From: Pseudomonadota bacterium
Lineage (GTDB): Bacteria; Pseudomonadota; Gammaproteobacteria; Steroidobacterales; Steroidobacteraceae
DNA: 6,822 nt
Direction: 5' to 3'
Assembly (NCBI GenBank): GCA_021808195.1
Contig: JAKBCE010000129.1
Coordinates: 1 to 6,822, forward strand
Notes under the pieces: model-generated
Told to the model about the DNA's origin: nothing
What the model saw: only the letters and a program-made list of their open reading frames with translations
The model's database searches: none
In this document: positions 1 to 6,192 of the stretch, in pieces
How positions within the stretch are numbered: position 1 is the first letter of the stretch
Layout of the letters: each line of letters begins with the position of its first letter
Position numbers and translations under genes: made by a program

Positions 1-143
1 ATTCGTTTCGTCGCGCGGCCCGGGGCGTTCGCCGCAAATGGCGCCGTGGTCCGGGGCGCCTGCGCCCCCGCGACGGATGGATGGGGCATGATACGGCCGC
101 GCCCGGCCCCGCGAATCAGTCCACCAAAACTCGTGCCGTGCGC

Positions 144-150
144 AGGAGGA
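144..150 (+). promoter_or_regulatory. Ribosome binding site of S10 copy 1
   Basis: AGGAGGA lies 8 bases before the ATG at 159. It is the strongest Shine-Dalgarno match near the 5' end of this reading frame, and it decides the start against the in-frame ATG at 81, whose upstream bases show no comparable purine run. I could not identify convincing -35/-10 hexamers in positions 1-143. Confidence 0.75.
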
Positions 151-158
151 GCACCCGA

Positions 159-1775
159 ATGAAGCACGTTGTTGCGCTCGCGGCAGTCTTTTCGCTGGCC
201 GCGTGTGAGGCCTGCATTCCCCCCGCGCTCGCCGCGGGTCCCCAGGCCCAGGCCCCCACGGCCGCGACGGCCTCCGCACTGTTCACACCCCAGGCGGTGA
301 AGAGCTACGGCAGCGTCACCGTCAACGGCCACAAGATCGCCTACGAGGCGGTCGCCGGAACGATCATCGTGCACCCCAAGGGCTGGGACGATGCCGCCAC
401 GCCGGGGACTGGCAAGCACGCGCTCGGCATGCCGGACGGCCCGCCCGTCGCCTCGGTGTTCTATGTCGCTTACTTCAAGCGCGGCGTCCCGGCGCACAAC
501 CGCCCGATCACCTTCCTCTACAACGGCGGTCCCGGCTCCTCGACCGTGTGGCTGCACATGGGCGCCTTCGGACCCGTGCGCGTCGTGACGAACAACGATA
601 CGCACACGCCCGCCGCTCCCTACAGCCTGGTGAAGAATCACTACAGCCTGCTCGACGCCACCGACCTGGTGTTCATCGACGCCCCCGGCACCGGCTACAG
701 CCGCATCGAGGGCAAGGACGCCACCAAGGCGTTCTATGGCGTCGATCCCGACGGGCATGCGTTCGCCTCGTTCATCACGCAGTTCCTCTCCCGCTACAAG
801 CGCTGGAACTCCCCGAAGTATCTTCTCGGGGAGAGCTACGGCACGCCGCGCTCGGCAGTGCTGATCAAGGATCTGACGCTCAACCGCAACGTCGATTTCA
901 ACGGCGTGATCCTGCTGTCGCAGATTCTGAACTTCTCCCTGAATGACGACGCGCCGGGCTCGAACCCCGGTGTCGAGCTGCCGTACGAACTGGCTCTGCC
1001 GAGCATGGCGGCGACCGCCTGGTACCACCATGCGCTGCCGTCGAGCCCGCCGAAGCTGCGTCCGTTCCTGAAGCAGGTCGAACACTTCGCCATGGGCAAG
1101 TACGCCGATGCCCTGGCGCAGGGCGCGAGCCTGCCCTCGGCCGAGCGCGAGAGCATTGCCGAGCAGATGCATCAGTACATCGGATTGCCGGTGTCCTATC
1201 TGCTCAAGGCGCGCCTGCAGGTGAGCGGCCCTGAGTTCGAGCACGAGCTGCTCGCCAACGAGGACATGACCACCGGCCGGCTGGATTCGCGCTTCCTCGG
1301 ACCCTCGATGGATCCGCTCAGCCGCACGGCCTTCTACGATCCGCAGTCCGCCGCAATCAGCTCCGCCTACGTGAGCGCATTCAATGCGTACGCGAGCAAG
1401 GATCTGCACTATCCGACCAACCGGCGCTATCTGCCGGAGATCGACGCCCACTGGGACTTCATGCACCGTCCGCCGGGCGCCGGGATGAAGCTGCCGATCG
1501 CGACCAACGTGATGCCGGATCTGGCCGCCACGATGAAGTACGACCCGCTGCTGAAGGTGATGCTGAACGGCGGGTACTACGATCTGGCCACGCCGTTCTG
1601 TGAAGGTCTCTACGAGATGCACCACCTGCAGATCCCGAGCAGCCTGCAGTCGAACATCTCGTATCACTACTACAAGTCGGGACACATGATCTACGCGAAC
1701 ATTCCCGCTCTGAAGCAGCTGCACGCCAACATTGCGGCCTTCATCCGCAAGACCGCCAACGTTTCAGGAGGCTGA
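159..1775 (+). CDS. Exported S10-family serine carboxypeptidase-like protein, copy 1 (possible lipoprotein)
   Basis: Predicted exported serine peptidase of family S10 (carboxypeptidase Y-like alpha/beta hydrolase fold), 538 residues, which would remove C-terminal amino acids from peptides in the periplasm or at the cell surface. Seen: oxyanion-region motif NGGPGSS at residues 122-128, nucleophile elbow GESYG with Ser226, Asp475 in GGYYDLATPF and His509 in SGHMIY, giving a full Ser-Asp-His order. The bacterial S10 signatures LPSMAATAWYHH and TGRLDSRF lie in the cap region between. Asn122 and Glu225 match the pair that binds the substrate carboxylate in carboxypeptidase Y (family knowledge). 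The start at 159 is chosen because AGGAGGA precedes it by 8 bases and a signal peptide begins at once; an upstream in-frame ATG at 81 would add 26 residues without a good ribosome site. The signal contains LAAC ending at Cys16, a possible lipobox, followed by an Ala/Pro/Thr-rich linker; signal peptidase I cleavage near residues 25-26 is the alternative. It is the first gene of a two-gene unit with its paralogue. Exact substrate unknown. Confidence 0.93.
   Translation: MKHVVALAAVFSLAACEACIPPALAAGPQAQAPTAATASALFTPQAVKSYGSVTVNGHKIAYEAVAGTIIVHPKGWDDAATPGTGKHALGMPDGPPVASVFYVAYFKRGVPAHNRPITFLYNGGPGSSTVWLHMGAFGPVRVVTNNDTHTPAAPYSLVKNHYSLLDATDLVFIDAPGTGYSRIEGKDATKAFYGVDPDGHAFASFITQFLSRYKRWNSPKYLLGESYGTPRSAVLIKDLTLNRNVDFNGVILLSQILNFSLNDDAPGSNPGVELPYELALPSMAATAWYHHALPSSPPKLRPFLKQVEHFAMGKYADALAQGASLPSAERESIAEQMHQYIGLPVSYLLKARLQVSGPEFEHELLANEDMTTGRLDSRFLGPSMDPLSRTAFYDPQSAAISSAYVSAFNAYASKDLHYPTNRRYLPEIDAHWDFMHRPPGAGMKLPIATNVMPDLAATMKYDPLLKVMLNGGYYDLATPFCEGLYEMHHLQIPSSLQSNISYHYYKSGHMIYANIPALKQLHANIAAFIRKTANVSGG
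1766..1771 (+). promoter_or_regulatory. Ribosome binding site of S10 copy 2, inside the end of copy 1
   Basis: AGGAGG with a 6-base spacer to the ATG at 1778. It lies within the last codons of copy 1, whose TGA is at 1773-1775, so ribosomes ending copy 1 finish on top of this site. The arrangement suggests translational coupling and supports a two-gene operon. Confidence 0.8.
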
Positions 1776-1777
1776 CC

Positions 1778-3415
1778 ATGAGCGACACCCAACGAAGCCG
1801 TTTCATCCGGCGCGGGATTGATGTGCTGGCAGCCGCCTCGGCGTTGACGCTGGCCGCAGCGTTCGTTCCGGCCATGGCGACGCCGGCACAGGTCGCGCCG
1901 AGCGCGGCCCACGCCAACCCGTACTTCAGCACTGTGACCAGCACGACCTCCGGTTCGGTCAAGGTCGAAGGCAAGACCATTCACTACCACGCCATCGCGG
2001 GCATGATTCTCGTGCACGCGGCCGGCTGGAACGACGCGACGGACGCTTACGGGACGGGCGGGAATTCTGCCAAGGCGAAGCAGCCGGCCGAATCCTCGAT
2101 GTTCTACGTCGCGTACATCAAGGATGGCACCCAGCCGAACAAGCGACCGATCACCTTCCTCTACAATGGCGGACCGGGCTCGTCGTCGGTGTGGCTGCAC
2201 ATGGGTGCCTTCGGCCCGGTGCGGGTGGTGACCAATGACCACACGCACACCCCGGCAGCGCCGTATCAGCTGGTGAACAATCAGTACAGCCTGCTCAACT
2301 CCAGCGACCTGGTGTTCGTCGATGCACCCGGAACCGGCTACAGCCGGGTGCGCGGCCCGGATCCGGCCAAGCACTTCTTCGGGGTGGACCAGGACGTGCA
2401 CGCGTTCTCGCAGTTCATCACGAAGTTCCTGACCCAATACGGACGCTGGAACTCCCCGAAGTATCTGCTGGGCGAGAGCTACGGAACCCCGCGTTCCGCA
2501 GCCCTCATCAACGTGCTCGAGACGCACGACAACGTCGACTTCAACGGCGTGATCCTGCTTTCGCAGATCCTCAACTACAACGCGTCGACGGGATTGGCTC
2601 AGTTCGATCCCGGGCTCGATCTGCCGTACGAGCTCGCGCTGCCCAGCATGACGGCCACCGCGTGGTATCACCACAAGCTCCCCGACAGCTCGCAGCCGCT
2701 GAAGCCGCTGCTCGCCAAGGTCGAGCAGTTCGCGATGACCGACTATGCCCAGGCACTGCGCGAGGGCTCGCAGCTCAGCGCCTCGAAGTTCGCGGCAATC
2801 GCCGCCAAACTGCACGAGTACACCGGCCTGCCGGTGGCATACATCGAGAAGGCGAATCTGCGCATCGATGGCGGGCAGTTTGAGCACGAGCTGCTCGCCG
2901 ACCAGGACGAGACGACCGGACGCCTCGACACCCGCTTTGCGGGCCCCTCGATGAACCCGCTCAGCGAGCGTGCCGAGTACGACCCGCAAGCCGCGGCCAT
3001 CAGCTCCGCGTATGTGTCGGCGTTCAATGCCTACGTGCACTCTGACCTGCACTACGGCGAGGGGATGAAGTACCTCCCGGAGATCCCGCTGTGGCGCACC
3101 TGGGACTTCAAGCACCACGCTCCCGGAGTGTCCTACGGCTTCCCGCAGGCGCTCAACGTGATGCCGGACCTCGCGAGCGCCATGAAGTATGACCCCGACC
3201 TGAAAGTCATGCTCAATGGCGGGTACTTCGATCTCGCCACACCCTTCTACGAGGGCATTTACGAGATGGAGCACCTGCCCATGCCGCGCAAGCTGCAGGC
3301 CAACATCCAGTATCACTATTACCCGACCGGGCACATGATCTACGTTCACGTCCCGTCGCTGAAGACATTGCACGACAACATCTCGGCCTTCATCGCCTCG
3401 ACCGAGAATCAGTAA
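1778..3415 (+). CDS. Exported S10-family serine carboxypeptidase-like protein, copy 2
   Basis: Paralogue of the preceding gene, 545 residues, also a predicted exported S10 serine carboxypeptidase. Seen: NGGPGSSS at 130-137, GESYG with nucleophile Ser234, Asp485 in GGYFDLATPF, His519 in PTGHMIY, and the same cap signatures (LPSMTATAWYHH, TGRLDTRF). Identity to copy 1 is high by eye, with near-identical blocks around the oxyanion motif and nucleophile. The N-terminus has an Arg-Arg pair at residues 11-12, a hydrophobic stretch at about 15-31 and an AMA cleavage site ending at residue 34, so export is clear. The RR pair could mean Tat routing, but the following residues do not match the Tat consensus well. 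The translated sequence has no cysteine, unlike disulfide-rich eukaryotic S10 enzymes. The ATG is 2 bases after the stop of copy 1 and 6 bases after AGGAGG, so the two are very likely cotranscribed and perhaps translationally coupled. An intrinsic terminator follows. Substrate specificity is unknown. Confidence 0.94.
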   Translation: MSDTQRSRFIRRGIDVLAAASALTLAAAFVPAMATPAQVAPSAAHANPYFSTVTSTTSGSVKVEGKTIHYHAIAGMILVHAAGWNDATDAYGTGGNSAKAKQPAESSMFYVAYIKDGTQPNKRPITFLYNGGPGSSSVWLHMGAFGPVRVVTNDHTHTPAAPYQLVNNQYSLLNSSDLVFVDAPGTGYSRVRGPDPAKHFFGVDQDVHAFSQFITKFLTQYGRWNSPKYLLGESYGTPRSAALINVLETHDNVDFNGVILLSQILNYNASTGLAQFDPGLDLPYELALPSMTATAWYHHKLPDSSQPLKPLLAKVEQFAMTDYAQALREGSQLSASKFAAIAAKLHEYTGLPVAYIEKANLRIDGGQFEHELLADQDETTGRLDTRFAGPSMNPLSERAEYDPQAAAISSAYVSAFNAYVHSDLHYGEGMKYLPEIPLWRTWDFKHHAPGVSYGFPQALNVMPDLASAMKYDPDLKVMLNGGYFDLATPFYEGIYEMEHLPMPRKLQANIQYHYYPTGHMIYVHVPSLKTLHDNISAFIASTENQ

Positions 3416-3432
3416 TCATCGGACGCTCGTTG

Positions 3433-3474
3433 GCGCCCGGCGGGACCCCCTCCCGCCGGGCGCATTCTTTTTTC
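3433..3474 (+). terminator. Intrinsic terminator of the S10 gene pair
   Basis: A perfect 13-bp inverted repeat (3433-3445 with 3451-3463) encloses a 5-base CCCCC loop and is followed by a T-rich run including six consecutive Ts at 3468-3473. It begins 17 bases after the stop of S10 copy 2. The T tract lies only on the plus-strand 3' side, so the terminator serves the S10 unit and not the convergent minus-strand genes. Confidence 0.93.
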
Positions 3475-3699
3475 TGGAACCGGCGCCGACCGAGGCCCGC
3501 CTCCACGAATACACCGGCATCCGCTCGAGGACGGACCGGCGACCCGCAATCTCGATCAGCCTCTTGCGCGACACCAAGAATCTGCGCTGCGAGGAAGCGG
3601 AAAGATCGCGTCACATCGCGCCAGTGCGGACATTTCACTCCCGCACCCACTACTCCCACCTCAGCTGCCGGTCGCGAAGGCGCACGCAGACAAATGACT
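3475..3699. other. Intergenic stretch with no supportable gene
   Basis: This stretch lies between the S10 terminator and the stop of the small minus-strand gene. Open frames cross it on both strands, but their translations are Arg/Pro/Ser-rich and low in hydrophobic core residues, as expected for non-coding GC-rich DNA. One minus-strand frame at about 3505-3590 reads briefly like protein (around FLVSRKRLIEIAGR) but has neither a start nor continuity with a domain. No T-tract hairpin for the minus-strand gene was found here. Confidence 0.5.
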
Positions 3700-4002
3700 T
3701 TACCGCCGCGCTGGATGAATTGCCGCGGCGCGGACTGCAACCATCAGTCCGCGCTCCGCATCGACGTACTCCTCCATCCAGACCTTTGGATACCCGAGAT
3801 AGCGATACCGCATGGTCGGGAAACGCGATCGATAGTCTTCATGGAACCGGCTGGCGAGCCAGACGTTCGCCTTCGTCAGCGGCCAACCACCTGCAATTTC
3901 GACGATGTGGTTTCCGGCCGCGAGCTCCTGCTCGAGGATCTCTCTGAGCGGACCTTGAACACGAGGCAGGATCTCCTGCAGGTCGTACTCGTAGACCGCC
4001 AC
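3700..4002 (-). CDS. Small hypothetical protein, about 100 residues
   Basis: Unrecognised small protein, likely cytoplasmic: no signal peptide or membrane segment is visible. The sequence looks genuinely coding. It has balanced composition, an amphipathic helical start (PLREILEQELAAGNHIVEI at residues 18-36), a GGWP motif at 38-41, and conserved-looking aromatics in NVWLASRF and in a Tyr/Trp-rich stretch near 64-79 (MRYRYLGYPKVWMEEY). It loosely resembles small uncharacterised proteobacterial proteins with a GWP turn and a C-terminal W..EY segment; that is memory, not a search. The start is uncertain: GTG at 4002 has GGAGG 4 bases upstream, while an in-frame TTG at 4014 would place that GGAGG inside the gene. 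The stop is TAA at 3700-3702. It is co-directional with the M61 gene 258 bases upstream and convergent with the S10 pair, and may be transcribed alone. Function unknown. Confidence 0.68.
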   Translation of the reverse strand: MAVYEYDLQEILPRVQGPLREILEQELAAGNHIVEIAGGWPLTKANVWLASRFHEDYRSRFPTMRYRYLGYPKVWMEEYVDAERGLMVAVRAAAIHPARR

Positions 4003-4005
4003 GTC

Positions 4006-4011
4006 ACCTCC
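4006..4011 (-). promoter_or_regulatory. Ribosome binding site of the small hypothetical gene
   Basis: On the minus strand GGAGGT is followed by GAC and then GTG at 4002. The spacing is short but workable, and the site decides between the GTG start and the TTG at 4014, which lies upstream of it. Confidence 0.5.
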
Positions 4012-4014
4012 CAA

Positions 4015-4260
4015 GCAACCGCCTCGAGGTCAATGATGCCGCCGCCGCAAGCAGAACCGCTGGCTACGAGAGCCCGAAGTCCAGTCCGCTGAACGCAAGC
4101 ATTCGACCTCAATGAACTGAGTGTGCCCAACCCGCGGGAGTCAGGGTGAACGCATCGCAATTTCTTCAATTGGAGCATGCGCCGTGCAGACGCCACCGAG
4201 GTGCGGCCTCACCCATGCCCCGGACCTGTCGGTCCGGGGCTTACTTTCCACTCGTCGCCC
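4015..4260. other. Intergenic stretch between the small gene and the M61 gene
   Basis: No coding frame here is convincing. A stop codon lies a few codons upstream of the small gene's TTG in the same frame, so that gene does not extend further. The only structured element seen is the hairpin at 4217-4240. Promoter-like hexamers for the small gene are too weak to call. Confidence 0.45.
4217..4240 (-). terminator. Perfect 10-bp hairpin after the M61 gene, possible terminator
   Basis: GCCCCGGACC (4217-4226) and GGTCCGGGGC (4231-4240) pair perfectly around a TGTC loop, 20 bases beyond the M61 stop codon. The position suits a terminator or mRNA 3'-end stabiliser for M61. However, no T run follows on the minus strand, and the T-richer flank (TTACTTT) is on the plus-strand side. 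It could therefore be an imperfect intrinsic terminator, a stabilising hairpin, or a plus-strand terminator without an obvious gene. Confidence 0.45.
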
Positions 4261-6180
4261 TCAGCGTCCGGCGTGCGGCGCCATGATCCTGGCCAGCATA
4301 TTCACTGTGCCGGGGATCCGCACCAGGTGCGGATAGCGCGGACCGCCGAAGTAGCCGACCGCAAGGGTCCGGACCCAACCGTCCTCGGCCACCGTGAATC
4401 GCGTCGGAACGTGGTCGTGATGCGCCTGCCGTAGCGCGTATTTCAGCACACCTGCAGAGAAGCTCTGGCCATTGACCGCGATGAGCTTCATCCCGGGGGC
4501 CATACCCGCACTCCAGGCGGGCGAACCCTCGCGCACGTCAGTCAGCGCCCCAGAGCCACCCACGTTGAATCCATAGGTAAGCCACTGGTAATCGGTGTGG
4601 TAGGTGTCCTGTGCCGCCGTGATGAACGGATTGGGTTTGGCGGTATACACCAAGCGCCAGCCCGAGCGCTCGAGCTCTCCGGTCGGCGGCAGCTTCGAGA
4701 CCTCGTACACATGCCGCTGGAAGAAGGCGTTCCAGTCGTACGGGCACACCTCATTGAGCATATGTTCGATGTCCGCCCGCGTATACGGCTTGGTGATCGG
4801 ACCGGTGAGCTTCGGCTCCGAATACAGATGCCAGAAATCATCGAGCGACTTCTTGCCATCCGTCCGTGCGCGGATGATGGTGTCGACATCGAGCCAGAGT
4901 AGCTCGCCCTCCGTATAGAAATCCCCCGCCGAGCGCCGCAGCGACGGATATTGACCATTGGCTGTCATGTAGAAGTACGGTGCGCCAGTGGTCAAATCGA
5001 TCAATGGCTCCGTGTCACGGCCCGGCTCGGTCGCCATCTGGTTGTAGATCATGGCGAGGTACTGCGGGTATTCGCTCGGCTTGCGGATGCCGCTGCGGAA
5101 CGAGAGCAGATCGCCGAGGTACTGATTCATGCCCTCGTACACCCAGAGCAGATCCGTGCGCTGCGGAATCTGGTAGTTGTCGGTCTTCAGATCCCACGGC
5201 CGGCGATATTTTCCATTCCAGGAATGCGAAAACTCGTGTGGTATCAAATCCCCGCCGAGCAACTGCTGGTCAGGGTTCGTCATGAAGTCGGCCGAGGCAC
5301 GATCGTCGCTCGACTGATGGTGTTCGATGCCGTCGTAACTGATGTGATTCGACATCGCCAGCAGCGCGTGATAGTTGTACCAATGACGCGAGCCGTACAG
5401 CGCGAACGCCTCGTCCGGGAGACGCTTGTAGGCATCCAGCAGCTTGGCCGGGACGTCGAGCTCCTGAGGCGTATCGGCAAACATGTCGAGCCACATATGA
5501 GCATCGCCCTGGTGCCACAGCTGCACCTTGCGGTAATAGCGGCCCATGAACAAAGGAGAGTCGCCAACATAGGTCAGCGGTTCTTCAGCGAAATTCACGC
5601 GCTGTCCCACCCGGCTCACCGTGGTGAGTGCCGTTCCATAACCCCAGCCCTTGGGCAGGATGATGCTCGCGCGCAGGTAGTAATGGTGGTAGTTGATGTC
5701 GTTCTGATAGAAAAATGCCCGTGTCCAGCAGATGGTGGCGAGGTTAGGCGTTGCCCGCTGGCTCGTACCTCCGTTCAGCAGCATGGTGAACCGCACTTTG
5801 ATCGAATGCACGCCGGCGGGAACCATCACGTGGAAGGCGTACATGTCGACCTTGTCACGTCGCCAGGGTAACGTCTGCCCGTCGGCACTCACCGTCAGTT
5901 GCGAGATATCCGCCAGCACACCGGCCGGCGAGTGGTAGCCGGGAATCCACTTCGGGTATACGAAGGTGAACGGACCCGGCCGCACCGGAATGTGCATCGT
6001 CGAAATGGCAATACCACGCGCGGCCATGCGCGCATCCAATACGAGGGTCTCGGGATTGGCCTTGGTTGCATACGGAACGGCATTGGCATTGGGCTGCGGA
6101 ATGAGGCCTGCGGCACCTGCACTACCCGCGAACCCGAGGGCGACGACGGTCGCGACCGAGCAAAACGACTTCAGCTTCAC
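4261..6180 (-). CDS. Exported M61-family (glycyl aminopeptidase-like) metallopeptidase with PDZ domain
   Basis: Predicted zinc aminopeptidase of family M61, whose characterised member from Sphingomonas releases N-terminal glycine and alanine; here 639 residues and probably periplasmic. Seen: a signal peptide in residues 1-24 (hydrophobic core VATVVALGFAG, cleavage near AGAA); an M61 N-terminal beta domain at about 45-215 with WIPGYH near 78-83; the zinc site HEFSH with His315, Glu316 and His319 followed by WNGKYRRP; and the likely third ligand Glu349 in LLWVYEGMNQYLGD. A C-terminal PDZ domain spans about 536-602 (YGFNVGGSG, SPAWSAGMAPGMKLIAVNG). The start is GTG at 6180, because AAGGAG lies 6 bases upstream and the signal peptide begins there; the reading frame stays open upstream to 6369, but that part is Arg/Pro/Ser-rich and unlike the family. 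Two cysteines remain in the mature part, and no damage is visible. It converges with the S10 pair and could act with them on exported peptides (inference). True substrate preference is not readable from the sequence. Confidence 0.93.
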   Translation of the reverse strand: MKLKSFCSVATVVALGFAGSAGAAGLIPQPNANAVPYATKANPETLVLDARMAARGIAISTMHIPVRPGPFTFVYPKWIPGYHSPAGVLADISQLTVSADGQTLPWRRDKVDMYAFHVMVPAGVHSIKVRFTMLLNGGTSQRATPNLATICWTRAFFYQNDINYHHYYLRASIILPKGWGYGTALTTVSRVGQRVNFAEEPLTYVGDSPLFMGRYYRKVQLWHQGDAHMWLDMFADTPQELDVPAKLLDAYKRLPDEAFALYGSRHWYNYHALLAMSNHISYDGIEHHQSSDDRASADFMTNPDQQLLGGDLIPHEFSHSWNGKYRRPWDLKTDNYQIPQRTDLLWVYEGMNQYLGDLLSFRSGIRKPSEYPQYLAMIYNQMATEPGRDTEPLIDLTTGAPYFYMTANGQYPSLRRSAGDFYTEGELLWLDVDTIIRARTDGKKSLDDFWHLYSEPKLTGPITKPYTRADIEHMLNEVCPYDWNAFFQRHVYEVSKLPPTGELERSGWRLVYTAKPNPFITAAQDTYHTDYQWLTYGFNVGGSGALTDVREGSPAWSAGMAPGMKLIAVNGQSFSAGVLKYALRQAHHDHVPTRFTVAEDGWVRTLAVGYFGGPRYPHLVRIPGTVNMLARIMAPHAGR

Positions 6181-6186
6181 GTTGAT

Positions 6187-6192
6187 CTCCTT
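6187..6192 (-). promoter_or_regulatory. Ribosome binding site of the M61 gene
   Basis: Minus-strand AAGGAG with a 6-base spacer (ATCAAC) before GTG at 6180. It fixes a non-ATG start directly in front of the signal peptide and argues against the longer reading from 6369. Confidence 0.8.

Noticed and set aside
81..158. 26-residue N-terminal extension of S10 copy 1 from ATG 81
   Set aside because: No ribosome site at 81, whereas AGGAGGA precedes ATG 159; the extension places charged, Arg-rich sequence before the signal peptide without forming a good Tat motif.
1691..3373. 560-codon open frame on the minus strand opposite S10 copy 2
   Set aside because: Its translation is Arg/Val/His/Gly-rich with no motifs and is exactly what the antisense of a high-GC3 gene gives; the plus strand carries a full S10 protein with intact catalytic residues.
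3430..4092. 220-codon plus-strand open frame in the intergenic region
   Set aside because: It begins in the terminator hairpin of the S10 pair, is Arg/Pro/Ser/Thr-rich, and overlaps the more protein-like minus-strand small gene.
4085..4135. Weak -35/-10-like hexamers upstream of the small minus-strand gene
   Set aside because: Best pairs match the sigma-70 consensus in only about half of the positions, which is expected by chance.
4951..5871. 306-codon plus-strand open frame opposite the M61 gene
   Set aside because: Antisense shadow: His/Arg/Val-rich, lacking domain features, and fully inside the convincing M61 coding region.
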